NCBI RefSeq assembly: GCF_000003815.2
Contig: NC_049990.1
Location: 14,558,439-14,622,438, forward strand
DNA from: Branchiostoma floridae
Lineage: Eukaryota; Chordata; Leptocardii; Amphioxiformes; Branchiostomatidae
DNA length: 64,000 nt
Direction: 5' to 3'
The position numbers were made by a program, and so were the translations under genes. Below are positions 23,155 through 60,303 of the stretch, in pieces. Under the pieces are notes generated by a model. That model was not told the DNA's origin and made no database searches. It saw only the letters and a list, made by a program, of their open reading frames with translations. Position 1 is the first letter of the stretch, and each line of letters starts with the position of its first letter.

Positions 23155-23560
23155 TTAATGAAATCACATGTCCGCATTACTCTCTTGAGTTTACGTCCCG
23201 AAGTGATTGATTGATCGACTATCATTGATCCCGAAGAGGGCAATCGATAGTGGTTGAAATTTTGATCCGTGTATACCTTTGAAGAAAGTTTAGCAACATA
23301 ACGACCTGTTCTCGTAGTGTGTTCTGGGTACGAGAGTTGAGAGTGAAACTAGGTCAAAGGTCAGAGGTAATGCCACATTTCTCATTTGGGGACAGGAAGC
23401 GGGGATCAGTCTGTGTCTTCTCAGAAAACTTTGGCTGTATCACAGGATCTACACAGTGATCTACGACGTTGCCACAGGATGAAGTAAGGTGCGTTACCTC
23501 TTGGAGAAGACACTATCGTATAAGTGAAGGTTCAGCTTGGACGACGAGTGAGACAAAATA
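23155..23560. other. Region upstream of the ABC transporter gene
   Basis: No coding sequence recognised. The stretch is moderately GC-richer than its surroundings and precedes a candidate untranslated first exon. Confidence 0.35.
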
Positions 23561-23649
23561 CAAATCGTACAAAGTGAAGAAGCGCGAGTGAGACAAAAGA
23601 CTGACCAGTTCGCGAAATCTTTGGTTGATTTAGCAACGCCTTGATTACG
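23560..23649 (+). other. Candidate 5' untranslated exon of the ABC transporter gene
   Basis: GATTACG|GTAAGTTT at 23649/23650 is a strong donor with no coding frame before it. The coding exon at 24742 is preceded by an acceptor (TTCTATTTTTCAG, ending 24709) and 32 untranslated bases, so at least one non-coding exon must lie upstream. The left border is unknown. Confidence 0.35.
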
Positions 23650-24709
23650 GTAAGTTTATAATAGTAGTCCGCAACCGTAATAGCATTTGGAGGGTATAGC
23701 TTTTAGGGTAGAGTGTCTATCAGACAGTAACAGTGCTATTAAAACTCGACTGATCAGACGAAAGTCAAAGGCGACACACTCGTCTAGACTATTGTGTAAC
23801 GATCCAGCCTGTTACGCAACTGGCCTATATTTTTTGGGGGGTCAGTCGCCTTGATACCGTAATACACATAAAAGACGGTGAAAACTACCGAAATACAGCA
23901 TGTTTTGTTGAGTAAAACGTCACAGGTTGTTGTATTTCAGCATAAAATAATGTACAATATTTATATGGCTCTGGGGACAAGAAAATATGACAACAAAATT
24001 TTGCGAACCGTATTATTTTTGCCGCATTATTTTGACCTTTTGCAGAGCAGTCCTCCGAAAAGGTGTTTCTCTGAAAAAAAAAACTGACCGAATTTACATC
24101 TAAAGCTCTTGATTATTCTTAATAGTAATAATTATTAGTATCATATTTGACCTTCGACTGAATCTTGACAGTTTTTGAGCACTCAGAACAGGCCTCTTTA
24201 TATATATGATTAATCAAATACTATGTAGGTGGGGGATGAACTTTGAATCGTACTTTGTGCCTTGTCATTATCAAAACCTTAGATATATTTATGCAGTGTC
24301 ATGTTCGTGATAACTGTGCCTTGCCTATCCAGGCACCAGCTGGTACATGTTTACATGACCTTAAAGTTTAACTTTTACAATGCACTTTGACCTAATCTTT
24401 TGTACAGATACAGGTACAGGTACATGGGTTTAGGTACAGATCCGGACCTGTATCTGTACCTGAACCTGGACCCAAAACTTGTTAAGCTTAACACAGCTCT
24501 AATTTTGTGAAGAAAAAAAATATTTTTAAACATCATTTCTCATTAGCTTAATACTTTTGGACAAAGGTAAGAAAAGAGAATTTTTTCATTCATTTGATCT
24601 GTGTAACTGCTGAGGGAGAGGGGTAGTCACTAGTAACCGTTTAGACCTTGATGCAGACCTTGAGTACTTTTGATTATTTTGCCTTGTTAACTGTATTTCT
24701 ATTTTTCAG

Positions 24710-49588
<24,879 letters not shown>

Positions 49589-50010
49589 TCATATTGTCGG
49601 TGTATGTCTTCAGATATATGTCATTCAAATTTCTAGTGATGTTACCACACTGCTATTGTTCTCTCTAACATATAACTTTAGTTCACCTTTTTATCAGTAT
49701 AATCTATATCATATTCCATAGATTTTTAGACAAGGGTATTTTGGAATAATCTATATCATATTCTGTAGATTTGAAAAAAAGGATATTTTGAGATGTCAAG
49801 TCAATGGTTTTTAGATAAGAGAAACAGACTACATTATTTTCAGAATATTTCAGCCATTGACTTTATATCCCTAAATATTAAAAGGAACATAATATATTTT
49901 ACCCCGTAAACAAAGGTAAACTATTGTTACTTTAATACTATATTAGGTGATTTATGTGAAAATTCAGTATTCACCTGCAGTAATAATAAAGATGATAATG
50001 TGATATTTGA
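49589..50010 (+). terminator. ABCC5-like: 3' UTR and polyadenylation signal of the ABCC5-like gene
   Basis: AATAAA at 49985-49990 is the first consensus signal after the stop codon. A degenerate MITE (49672-49930) lies between stop and signal, so it would be part of the mRNA. Confidence 0.5.
49672..49930. mobile_element. Degenerate MITE (GTAAC family) in the 3' UTR
   Basis: The left AACTTTAGTTCACCTTTTTATC and the right ACCCCGTAAACAAAGGTAAA, then CTATTGTTAC, are inverted relatives of the ends of 34124-34345. An internal direct repeat (AATCTATATCATATTC) occurs twice. Confidence 0.45.
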
Positions 50011-52004
50011 TAAATTACATCAAACCCAATGATTTGTAGCAATATACTTTGTAAGTTAAGAAACCACTTGCCAACTAGGACTGTGCCATCAAGTTGAATT
50101 AGCATAAATAAGTATGATAAATTTCAGATATGTTGAAGCCTAAAGATTGCACAAACTAAATGCAGTTGCTTCACTTCTCTCAGCTTGCAACACAGAGACA
50201 GTGCAATACAGAATGTGGAATACAGAGTTACAAATATGTTGAATTCTAATGATTGCACCAATTAGATGCAGTTGGTTCATTTCTCTTACAACACAGTGCA
50301 GAGACAGTGCAATACAGAATGTGGAATACACAAATGAGAATTTTCATTGTCAAAGGTTTGATGATACATAACATAGAGAGAATACTACTTATGATATGAT
50401 GAGGAAGCATTTCTGGCAGCGAAATAGTCTGTTACTTTGACAAGGTGTTAAATTTTTAGACGTATTGCCTTTGGTTGGGAGAACGTACAATGTATTACTT
50501 TACTAGGTATTTGTAAAGAAATGTGGAAAGTTGATAATATTATGTTTTGTTCACATTGAGCATTAACACTAACTGTTACTGAGTACAAATGGGCAGTCCC
50601 TTTTGATCACTACTTAATATGTACATGTACCACTTACTGGTCTCATTTGCTAAATTTAGCTAACACCAGAGCAATACATGACACACATACTTTCATGTTG
50701 AATAAACTTCTAAGGTATACACCATTCAAAGGCTCAGATTTTTGCTGGAAATTTCTTTTGATAAAATAGTCACACTCTACCTCATACAGCAATTGTTACT
50801 CAAAATTAACACTGTTGTTTTATTTCTGACTAATTTTTCATATGCCAGTATCTCATGAAAGCTGCGTTTAGAATGCCGTACGCACACACATCATCATTGT
50901 GTGCTTAACAACTTAGTGAGTAGTGGTGGTTGCGTGATGCATGTATTGCACACAGCCATGTTACATTTGAACTATGGGAAGATTTAAAACCGCCTTAAAT
51001 AACAGTCAATATCTATCTACAAATCTGCTGACGCAATAAGCTGTAGGCTACAGACGTGATGACTGGTAGGAGGCTTCAACTTCATGGAGGATAGCTTTAT
51101 TCAGCGGTGCAAGACTGCCGGCTTGGGCATTTAAAAGTATGACAGTATAAATGGCCTTATTTAATCGGAGCGCTCCCTAGCGTGTATTGATATTAATTCA
51201 TTTTCCCGATGGCCTGATAACTCGCACAATTGATTGGTGACACCGTAAAGCTGATTGGCCATGGCGATTCCAGTTGTTAATACCGTCAGTCATAATCAAT
51301 AAAGGATTTAATGAATGAATCGCATCATAGGTAACTAATGTCATCAGTCGGGATCTTTCCAATATCCCTTCCTAGCCCTGGCAATGTCCCTGGTACATAC
51401 AAAAGTGTATGTTACTGCGTATACCATACATAGAATCTGATAAGCCCTAAGCACTTCTTCTGTAGTCGGTATAAAACACGTGTTTGTTTCTAGAACGTTG
51501 ACGGTGTACGTACACACAGCAAACCTCCACACAGGGTGGCACCTTGTCCTTGTATGAAGCGGCTGCAGTTCTATTAAGAATTGATAGGTAACGCTTTTGA
51601 TCCATGAACTTGAAGCGGATATAAGAGATGCTTGCAATTCTAATGAAGGATATTAGCCGCTTTTGATACATACACACAAATGTGCCTAATATACAGATAT
51701 TGCCTGTCCCTGAAACAGCAGTTATTCATCGTTCCCAGTTTCTTTAGAAGGGCCAATCACCCAGTACATGACCGAAATAGTCAGTTCTGTCCTGTCCTTG
51801 GTGCTGAATACCATTCACCCACAGACAAAAACACGTTTATCCTTGGCTCTGAATACCATCCATACATATGCTAAGATAACTGCCCTCGATATGTTAAACA
51901 CCAAACACACACACAGTGTTACACAGACACATAGCGGCATACAACCCCGTCCTTAGTGCTGAACACGTTCACACATATATTTATAATAAAAAAAGTTAAA
52001 GTTA
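50011..52004. other. No gene seen
   Basis: Two direct repeats of about 110 bases sit at 50130-50220 and 50235-50330 (both with CAGAGACAGTGCAATACAGA, then ATGTGGAATACA). The stretch 51060-51320 ends in AATAAAGGATTTAATGAATG, like a LINE 3' end. Nothing else is supported. Confidence 0.45.
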
Positions 52005-52280
52005 AAGTTTGCCCATGCATCTATAGACGCGTAGGGTGGCGCCCATCTCCACTTCGAAGCCCTTGGGCCACACATGTGCAAGCCACTGCAGCAGGGGGCT
52101 GGTCCGCTGGTAGTGATGTGTGTTTAACTTCCATACTCTTCCTCTTAAGTGCTGAGTGCTAAGCAGAGAAAACAGCATGTACCATTTTTATAGTCTTTGG
52201 TATGGCTCGGCCGGGGATCGAACTCACGACCTACCGAATGCAAGGCGAACACTCTACCCACAAGGCCATTGCACCGGTTA
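52005..52280 (-). mobile_element. tRNA-derived SINE, family 2
   Basis: On the minus strand it starts CCGGTGCAATGGCCTTGTGG, then GTAGAGTG, with a B box GAGTTCGATCCCC and then a body found again at 41590-41838. The head fits tRNA A and B boxes but carries no proper anticodon arm, so it is not a working tRNA gene. Confidence 0.72.
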
Positions 52281-52735
52281 CTATTATTTATAATAGTTTA
52301 AGCTTATTGCAAGTTCTATCCAGAGGGCTAATTGCAAGTCACAAAAAATGCCAAAAAAGGTAAACGTTATAGTTAGCTAATACTCTAGATAATCTAAAGT
52401 CAAACGCTAAACTGCAACTTATTGGGTTTGACTCTGATTTTCTGAGACAGTGGAAGACGAAGGAACCCACCTTTTCTGTAATGCGTGGGATTTTGTTTTA
52501 TTAACGAAAGTACAAATTACACACACAGTGGTGCCGTACTCAAGCTAAAAGCTTATGTTCACGGCACCACTAACAAAATACAGTGAATGATAGTTATTAT
52601 TAATACACAAACGTAAAACACAAAAGTACGGAAATCGTCATTATAACATAGATGAAATAATCTAATAAATAATGCTAACATGATGCCAATATTAAACAAT
52701 ACGGTGTTGAAATCATAACAAAAGAAAACTTGCGT

Positions 52736-52965
52736 TCGGCGACCTCATACCTCCATGAAATATTCAAGCTTTTGGAAATTGTATGCAACAGACTTGCACA
52801 TTTTCATGATTCATGCATGGTGATGTTCATCATTGACTAACATACACGTCAAGTATGAAATTCCTATCATTAATCATTGAGCAAATATCATTGCAATTTT
52901 CGCATATATTATGCAAATCAGTTCCTAATTAGCACATCTGGGTTATATGCAATACCTTAGCATTA
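52736..52965 (-). mobile_element. Fragment of the ACCTCCATG-hairpin element
   Basis: It is the reverse complement of part of 22850-23140: GCGACCTCATACCTCCATGA, then AATATT, and CATGCATGGTGATGTTCATC. Confidence 0.6.
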
Positions 52966-53059
52966 TCTGTAAAGGAGAGGAGAGGTGAACCCCTAATCAA
53001 TAATTATATAGTAGCTGTTTCTGACAAGGCATCAATATTGAGAGTTAAAATATTCATTT

Positions 53060-53735
53060 TTTTTAGTCTGTCAAATAAAAGTAAACGTTGATTAATAAAG
53101 TAAGGGCAGTGCAATAGGTAGTGAGAAATGCTTTCGCATCGGCACCCGCAGGTACAGGAAGGATTATCAACTAAGTTACGCACAGATAATCTATAATTTA
53201 GGCTGTGGGTGCCGACTCGAAAAGAAAGACACAGGGGTATCTTGGACCGGATCTAAAATAGGTTGGAACAACGGGACGAACAGACTTGATTAAATACTTT
53301 TTGAATAGATGAAGGCTCAACGAGCGGATACTTAGATCAAGACAATTCCATTTATGAATTGAATATGGTACAAAAGATCTTAGAAAACGATTGGTAGTAC
53401 AAACTGGCATTTGAATGTTTAATCTGTTACGAAGGTTGTATGGCGTTGCCTCAGAAACAGCAGGTGGTAACAAGTCAGTTAAGTACTATGGAGCTTGGCC
53501 ATTGGCAATTTTATAAAATAGAAGAAGAGAGTGGACATAACGTCGCTCGGATAGTTTTCCCCAGCCGAGCTCCTGAAGGACGGAAGAATATGATGACCCC
53601 CTCACGGCGCCAGATACCGTGAGGGAGCATTCATATTGCAGCCGCTCGATAAGTCTAGAGTCAGAATCAGAGCAGCTGTGCCAAACAACATCGGCATATC
53701 CTAGAGACGGTCTTATAAAAGTCGAGTCGTTTTCT
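53060..53735 (-). pseudogene. LINE ORF2 C-terminal fragment with one in-frame stop
   Basis: The minus strand from about 53728 reads IRPSLGYADVVWHSCSDSDS, then the family-typical LIERLQ...LGWGKLSERR block, LFYKIANGQAP, a TAG at 53486-53488, and YNLRNRLNIQMPVCTTNRFL, ending at 53198. These are C-terminal blocks of non-LTR reverse transcriptase polyproteins. It is 5'-truncated and interrupted, so it is dead. It abuts the 3' end of the TPR gene. Confidence 0.85.
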
Positions 53736-53740
53736 ATTTT

Positions 53741-56547
53741 TTATCTCCTTGTTGTCATGAGCATGCATGCAACTGTTATGCATGCAACCAACACGGTGGA
53801 AAACTGTTCAAAATGCACGACAGCCTTTCTGCGATCACCTAAGTTCCGCCAGGCGTTACCCAAGTTGTTAAGAGACTCAGCGATTTCAGGATGTGCAGTG
53901 TCCTCACCATAGATACTCCACTTCATCTGTAGTGACTGTTGAAGATAGCTGATGGCCTTTCTGTGATCACAGAGATCACACCAGGAATTACCCAAGTTGT
54001 TTAGTGATGAGGCGATATTAGGATGTGCAGTTGTCTCTCCATAGATAGTCCGCATCATCCGTAGTGACTGTTCATGATAGTTGACGGCCTTTTGGTGTTC
54101 ACCAAGGTGTCTAAAGGCGTTCCCCAAGTTGCCTAGTGACGAGGCGATGTGAGGATGTAGTGACTGTTTGTGATAACTTACGGCCTCATTGTAATCACCA
54201 AGGTGCCTCCAGGCGTTACCCAGGTTGTTTAGTGACGAGGCGATGCCAGAGTGTGCACTGTTCTCACCATAGATAGTCCGCTTCATCTGTAGTGACTGTT
54301 TGTGATAGCTGACGGCTTTTTTGTAACCACCAAGGTTCATCCAGGCGTTACCCAAGTTGTTTAGTGAAGAGGCGATTTCAGGATGTGCAGTGTTCTCACC
54401 ATAGATAGTCCGCATCATCTGTAGTGACTGTTCGTGACAGTTGACGGCCTTTTTGTAATCACCAAGGTCCCTGCAAACAAGACCCAAGTTGGTTAGTGAC
54501 GAGGCGATATCCGGATGTGCAGTGTTCTCACCATAGATAGTCCGCCTCATCTGTAGTGACTGTTCGTGATAGCTGGCAGCCTTTTTGTGATCGCTAAGGT
54601 GCCTCCAGGCGTTACCCAAGTTGCCTAGTGACGAGGCGATATGAGGATGTGCAGTGTTCTCACCATATATAGTCAACAGCATCTGTCGTGACTGTTCGTG
54701 ATAGCTGACGGCCTTTTTGGGATCACCAAGATCCATCCAGGTGGCACCCAAATTGTTTAGTGACGAGGCGATATCAGGATGTGCAGTGTTCTCACCGTAG
54801 ATAGTCAGCATCATTTGTAGTGACTGTTCCTGATAGCTTGCGGCTTTGTTGTGATCACCAATGTTTTGACATGCTATACCTAATTTGGCAAGTGTTTGGG
54901 CAAGGTGAGGATGTATAGAAGCTTCGCCAAATCGGGTTTGATGGTTCTGCAGAAGCTCTTCCAAACATGCCTTCGAGTTAGGGTAATCGCACAGACTATC
55001 GTACACCTGTGATTTTAGTTGCAAAGAATTGTCAAATAATTTTAAAGCATCTCCTGGCGACTCGATCATCTTTGAGACAAAGCGCTTCAAAGGTGTTGCT
55101 GTGTAATAGTATCTCATGAGCTGTTTTGAATTCGAGATGTAAAACACTTTCCTTAATTTTTCCCCTAGATCTGTTTCTGTCGGCATGTACGATAATGCTG
55201 ACATATTTTCCACTTGGCCGTGATTGTTTATATATGTCCGCAGCCTCAGTTCTGCTGAGATGCTGACCATCACCATCAAGTGATGCGCGTTCTCCTTGTT
55301 AATGACACCATTCTTGTGCATCTTTGCAATGGTCTCCCAGATTGTCGTCGGTTGTATTTCGTGAAGCAGTGCCCAACATAAGACAACAATGCTCGAAAAT
55401 TGATAGATTTCTTTCTTAACATTAAGCAGACTGGCACTCAGAATATGGTTTTCAAAAGTTGGGGAATTTTCTGTCATTATGGCATTTGCAAGTAACAAGG
55501 GGATTTTTCTACTGTCTTCACGCTGTAGCTTAGTCCATAAAGACGTATATTCATCGATCAACTCTTGCTCTCCTGCGATTAAAGAAACATTACCCAGGAC
55601 ACTTACAAGATGGTAGCCTTTCTTTAAGTAAAACGTGACATTTTCTTCCAGGAGTTTAACAATGTTACTGGGTGTGCGGATAAGTTCACACGTTTTACCC
55701 CTGCCTAGCGGAGTCTTGCATGCATGTGGCATGGTACCATCGAACGAAAACCCGCGCGGTGTTACAGAGTCATAGTACCAGTTGTCCAGTGGGTAGTCTG
55801 AGTGGAAATCATTAAGAGACTTAATCCCCATGGCAGGAAGAATAGTTTCTCCCAGATTGATTACTTTGAGATGAAGGTAGTGAGTGAGGTTGCGGAAGTA
55901 CTTGACATTATTTTCTGCTTCCTTCTCTACCAAAATGGCAAATTCAATGTCAGAGTACGGTGTTACTAGACCTGTGGCTTGCGAACCCAAGCCTATCATG
56001 GCGTACTTACAGGAAGGGGGGCCCATTACCTCCATGCATTCATCTATAAGGCCTGTCATAAACAATCTTCGCTGATGCAGTATTGTCTGAAACAATACCT
56101 TGACTGCTTCCACTCTCCTCTTCTCCACTTCTGTAATTTTTGGGTCGTCATCATCAAGGCAGTAAGGATCGGCCTGTTGTTCAATCTTTTCGATTTCTTT
56201 TGCTATTTTGTGTCTATCTTCCTTCAACATCGTTTTGTGTTTGTCTACGTCATCAATGCCTACCGTTCGTTTGATACCCAGGACGTGCTGAACGAATGCT
56301 TGGGTTATCAATTGGATTGTTTGTTTTATGCCACCTTGGTCTTCTGTTTTGGATCTTACCAGTGCTGCGTTACAGAGCGCTGCTGCCTTGGTGAAATCAT
56401 CACCGTCTTTTGACTGTAATCCTTTCTTCAGGTAGACATCACTTAACTTTAGTAGTGGCTCCACCTCTTTCTTTGAATCTGTATGAAATACAGGCATCAT
56501 ATTATCCACAAGACCGCACAGAAATTCATTTGTGCACATCATTGTGA
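53741..56547 (-). CDS. Main exon of the nucleotidyltransferase-TPR gene
   Basis: One open frame of over 930 codons. I place the acceptor at AAATGAAG|TC (56548/56547) because it continues phase 1 from the upstream exon. The ATG at 56564-56566 would be an alternative start if this exon is first. Residues about 190-210 (counted from that ATG) hold the NTase motif. TPRs span about 530-925. DNA of the TPR part is a 126-base repeat. In one unit (about 54150) 36 bases (12 residues) are missing in frame between QSL and HPHIASS. The stop TAA at 53741-53743 lies next to LINE sequence. Confidence 0.9.
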
Positions 56548-57245
56548 CTTCATTTATGTAATACATAGGGACAAGGTAAATATGTTAATGCATACAGATT
56601 TCAGTTCATAAGCTTATCAATGTCAAGATATTCCACTGTTCTTATTTATGCATAACCAAGAGTTTATGATTAACAGTAAATATTTGAAAGCAATTAATCC
56701 ACTGGACCAAGTACAATCGATATGCAAATTATGAGCCACCATCGATTTTGACCTCTACGAACCTTATCAGATGAGTATACATACATTTGGTATTAATGGA
56801 CAACAAAGTAGCAATTCATAACTAAGATATTGCATGCGTATATAAGAAATGGTATATGTGTGTTATCTATCTATCTCGTATCGTATTATTGAAAATCCTA
56901 CTTCTCCGTAACCATACAGAATTGTTTTGTACAGCTAGAACACCCAGATTATTCTTTTTGGCAACGCAACCGTGATATGTATGACATATCTGCCACATGT
57001 CCCCCATGCAAAAAAAGTAAACCACATGACATGATCTTGGCTCCATTGGTGTCCTATTACAAACCTTGTTAAGTGTTTAGTTACCTTTTCCATGAACTGA
57101 CTTGAGCGCAGCTGCAAAGTTCTGTTCTGCCTTGTCCAGGTCCCCTGTCTGCAGGGCTCTGCAGCCCTCTTGCAGCTGTCCTGTTATGTCCAAGTTGCCT
57201 GTCTGCAGACCCCTGCAGCCCTTCTGTAGGTGTTCGTTGTATGTG
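53741..57245 (-). CDS. Nucleotidyltransferase (GlnD/DUF294-like) with kinesin-light-chain-type TPRs
   Basis: Two minus-strand exons are seen (57245-57085, 56547-53741) and at least one more upstream must carry the start. The protein has an N-terminal TPR-like helix pair ([18 protein letters not shown]), a second helical block, and a nucleotidyltransferase core with [20 protein letters not shown] (G-S, then D-x-E). Next come a helical domain with an [18 protein letters not shown] stretch like the GlnD helical region, then about nine 42-residue TPRs ([18 protein letters not shown]). The last 19 residues ([19 protein letters not shown]) are hydrophobic with a basic end. The NTase fold would transfer a nucleotide to an unknown target, and the TPRs would bind partners. 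In amphioxus such genes are numerous (memory). No substrate can be named. Confidence 0.85.
57085..57245 (-). CDS. Upstream exon of the nucleotidyltransferase-TPR gene
   Basis: The acceptor is CATCCTTCCTCCAG (57246-57259) and the donor AAAAG|GTAACT (57085/57084). Length 161, phase 2-1. It encodes [20 protein letters not shown], then [20 protein letters not shown], an imperfect internal duplication of about 20 residues with TPR character. There is no ATG in this frame, so a further exon lies to the right. Confidence 0.7.
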
Positions 57246-57491
57246 CTGGAGGAAGGATGACATGGCACACAGTTCAAATCATCAAGTATCCTAGTAATAC
57301 AGAGGCTTGGTCACATTTGGAAAAAGGGGCCCTCCCGGGGTTTCTTCGACCCTGCCTTTATTGGTGTTTATTAGGAATTAGCCTGTGCTGATTCAACTGT
57401 GCATAAATAGATCACCGTACAAAGAATGGAAGTTATTTTGGAGTAGAATTCAAATATCTTCAGTTGGTTCACTACAGTGTAAATTTTTGCC

Positions 57492-57643
57492 TTACACGTC
57501 TTTTTTGTTTCTACGGTAGAGCAGTACAAACATGTACATTAAAATTGTCACAAACATGTCTGTATCTTCTTCCTCGTCACTGATGTTTTGGTATCCAGCA
57601 TTTCTCTCTCCTGCGAGCAGGGAGATCCTCGTCTTTCTCGTTG
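57492..57643 (-). CDS. Possible small exon with a hydrophobic segment
   Basis: After ATATACTTTCAG (57644-57655) one frame gives about 50 codons: an acidic NISDEEEDTD, a short hydrophobic FVTILMYMFVLLY, basic RRNKKDV and TAA at 57492-57494. The pattern (acid, membrane, basic, stop) looks like a membrane-protein tail. No partner exon was found. Confidence 0.25.
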
Positions 57644-57659
57644 CTGAAAGTATATGGTT

Positions 57660-59068
57660 AAGATATTAAAATGTATTGCTCTTTTAACCACTGAAGACTG
57701 AATTAGTACTCTACAAAACAACAGCACTTGGCAGACTGACTTTTCTACCGTGGCACACATCTTCACTCAACTTTTCAAGTTTGGTTTCTCTGGAGTATCA
57801 CTTTATAAAACAGAAATAGTCATCTAGAGTTTACGGCCTCATACCTTTGCTCATTGATTATTCGAATAAGGTCCTCTGTTGCATAAATTGTCTCGGTTGA
57901 TCATCTTCTCTACCGACCCCCCCCCCCTAGAAAACTGTTGTCTCAAGTATGAAAGTCTCACCTTAGCAAGGCTATTCTAGTGTTTCCGCATAAAGTATGT
58001 AAAGAGACTGATTTGCATGATTTAAATCTAACAATATTAGCTTCACTTCATCATTGGCATAATTCATTTGTATTGACATTTCTCTCTTCCTCAGTTACAT
58101 TTGTAAGTTTGAGAGTTCTATAATTGACTTTCCTCGTTGACTATAGAAATTAGCTGTTGATTTGCATGATTATTATCTTATCATGTAAGTCAGCACTCTA
58201 GGGGGCTTAACATTACAACACTTACTCTCTGCTTCAAGAGCTATTCTCTGGCAAAATCATAAGATATGAAAACCTTAAGCTTAACAAGCCACTGGGTACC
58301 CAAATATAATTATTTCCAGGTGTCATCAAGACCTACCTACCTGCCAAATATCAAATTGAATACATATTCCAAATATCAATAAAACTCATCCTGGCCTTGT
58401 CAACGTATGTTGTCCAACCACGCACAAACGCTACTGAAAACATAACCTACTTGGCGAAGGTGATAATCACATGTACTATTTTTAATGTTGCAGTGTAAAA
58501 TAAACATGTTAATATAGACGAGTATGCCTAGTAGTCTATTGCTTAAACTGTATTGATGGTTCTAACGGCCCCACCCGAGGGGCGTAGTCAAAATACGTAT
58601 TATGTAAGGAGGTCGATACTACTTGTACTTTGCTCTCTCGTCCCTCGGTCATTTAGTCTAACTATTTTATCGTTGATGTCGTTGACATAACAAAATATAT
58701 ATTAACCAGTTTTCTCCACTATTCACATAGCGTTTCACTTAGAGACATGTACATTCATTCTATATGTACTTTGGTAGGAACACCTGAATACATGGCAAAG
58801 AATAGAACCACATATATATCACATTTATATCGTGAATTATATTGCATGTTTGTCTAACCGGTTAAGATCACCCTTAGTCATACCGTTTCCTGACTTTCTC
58901 ACAAACAGGCCCACAAACTCAACATATTATACGTGAAAACATACCGACCTGTCTTGGAATTCCCCTGTCCCATGACGTTGCAGTTTCAGACTTGTGGCTA
59001 GACTCAGCATATCAACCTAAATTATAATAAAAGAAAATTTGCTGGGTAAGAATATAAAATTGTAGCCA
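57660..59068. other. No gene seen
   Basis: AT-rich sequence without supported exons, repeats with a second copy, or RNA genes. Confidence 0.45.
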
Positions 59069-59069
59069 A

Positions 59070-59240
59070 TTGCTCTATCAGCACTATTCTGTCCCCATAA
59101 CGGAGACAGTAGGCCGAAAATGTACCTATCAGTTGTACCTACAACCAAGAGTTCGAAACCTCCCCCCGTCTCAGTCTGCCCCTATAACGGAAACGTTAGG
59201 TCGAAAATGTACCTACCAGTTGTTGACCAAATTAAGTGTT
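59070..59240 (+). repeat. Two-copy direct repeat of about 76 bases
   Basis: ATAACGGAGACAGTAGGCCG with AAAATGTACCTATCAGTTGT (about 59096-59138) recurs diverged at about 59174-59222 (ATAACGGAAACGTTAGGTCG and AAAATGTACCTACCAGTTGT). A C run follows at 59266-59281. Confidence 0.65.
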
Positions 59241-59971
59241 TGGACCTCCTTGTTTCAATTGATTTACCCCCCCCCCCCCCCAATACACAAACACACACCT
59301 AACATGTTTACAAACGAACACCTGTTGACCAGTCTTCAAGCAAATGTCTACAACCTTCTCCTTAACATTGAACAGTAATATACTGTCGTGAATAGATAAA
59401 TGTGATTTTTACATTGATAACAGTATCTGTTAAGTTAGAAACAACGGCTCAAATGTTACGTTCTTGTTGAATGAATTAAGATCGTCAAGGTACCATGTCA
59501 GTATCACATACCTGTTCAGTCTTGTTAGGTCTGTGTTGTTACCAGTAGTATGGAGAATTGGGACCTGCGAATTGCGAAATTTGTTTTTAATCTTCGAGCT
59601 GAAGGTTTAACTGACAATTGAGCCCGAAAACATTGTAAAGAGAAAAGCGGAAGCGGTCCCCAATTCTGGTCGGACCTTTTTGTACTGTGACAGCCTGATT
59701 AACACGTGAACTTTGGTATCAATGCAAAGGTGAAGAAATGGACTATCATACTGTGGAACGGATCTAGGTGCATTGTATAAAAAAGTGACAAACACAAATA
59801 CACTAAAAGCTAGTATTATAAAAGCAAGAGCACCCGTATTGCTTTTGCAATGCACGAAAAATTTACATGGTTGTGCTTGGAAAACCCTGTAGATAATCAC
59901 TGTGTTGGTCAAATGTTTTTTTTTCTTATTAAACCACGGGCAGTTGTTTAAACTACAGCGTGCGCTGTATC

Positions 59972-60303
59972 TTAAGCTAAGGGTACAGTTCGCCGTACGT
60001 GCAAACACGTGCTGTCTACGTGCCAAAACGTGGGCAATTTTTGGGATCCGTAAGTGGTGAGTACGGCCTGCGTACGAACTCGTAGGGAATCCGACGGATT
60101 TTTGGTTCACGCAGACACGCCGCATAGAACTTTACGTGCAGGAAAACCTCTGTGTGTCATCGAGCTGCAGATTCGCCCCCCGTACGAGCCAGTACGGGCG
60201 ACGCACCTGCCCTGTACAGCCGTACTGAACGTTTTCAGAAATACGTGGCGGACAAAAAACGTATTGACAAATAGCACGTACGGCGGGTTGTGCCCTTAGC
60301 TTA
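59972..60303. mobile_element. Inverted-repeat element (TAAGCTAAGGG ends)
   Basis: The left TTAAGCTAAGGGTACAGTTC, then GCCGTACGTGC, is inverted at the right (GCACGTACGGCGGGTTGTGC, then CCTTAGCTTA). The interior is rich in CGTACG and ACGTG. A relative lies reversed in the transporter intron at 37573-38086. Confidence 0.7.

Noticed and set aside
52200-52280. Working tRNA gene on the minus strand
   Set aside because: A and B boxes are present, but no convincing acceptor stem or anticodon arm, and the same head plus body recurs at 41590-41838, so it is a SINE.
55979-56413. 144-codon plus frame opposite the nucleotidyltransferase
   Set aside because: It is the antisense shadow of the conserved minus-strand exon.
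59607-60125. 172-codon minus-strand frame with a hydrophobic stretch
   Set aside because: Its first third lies in the inverted-repeat element 59972-60303 and the rest has no splice or family support.
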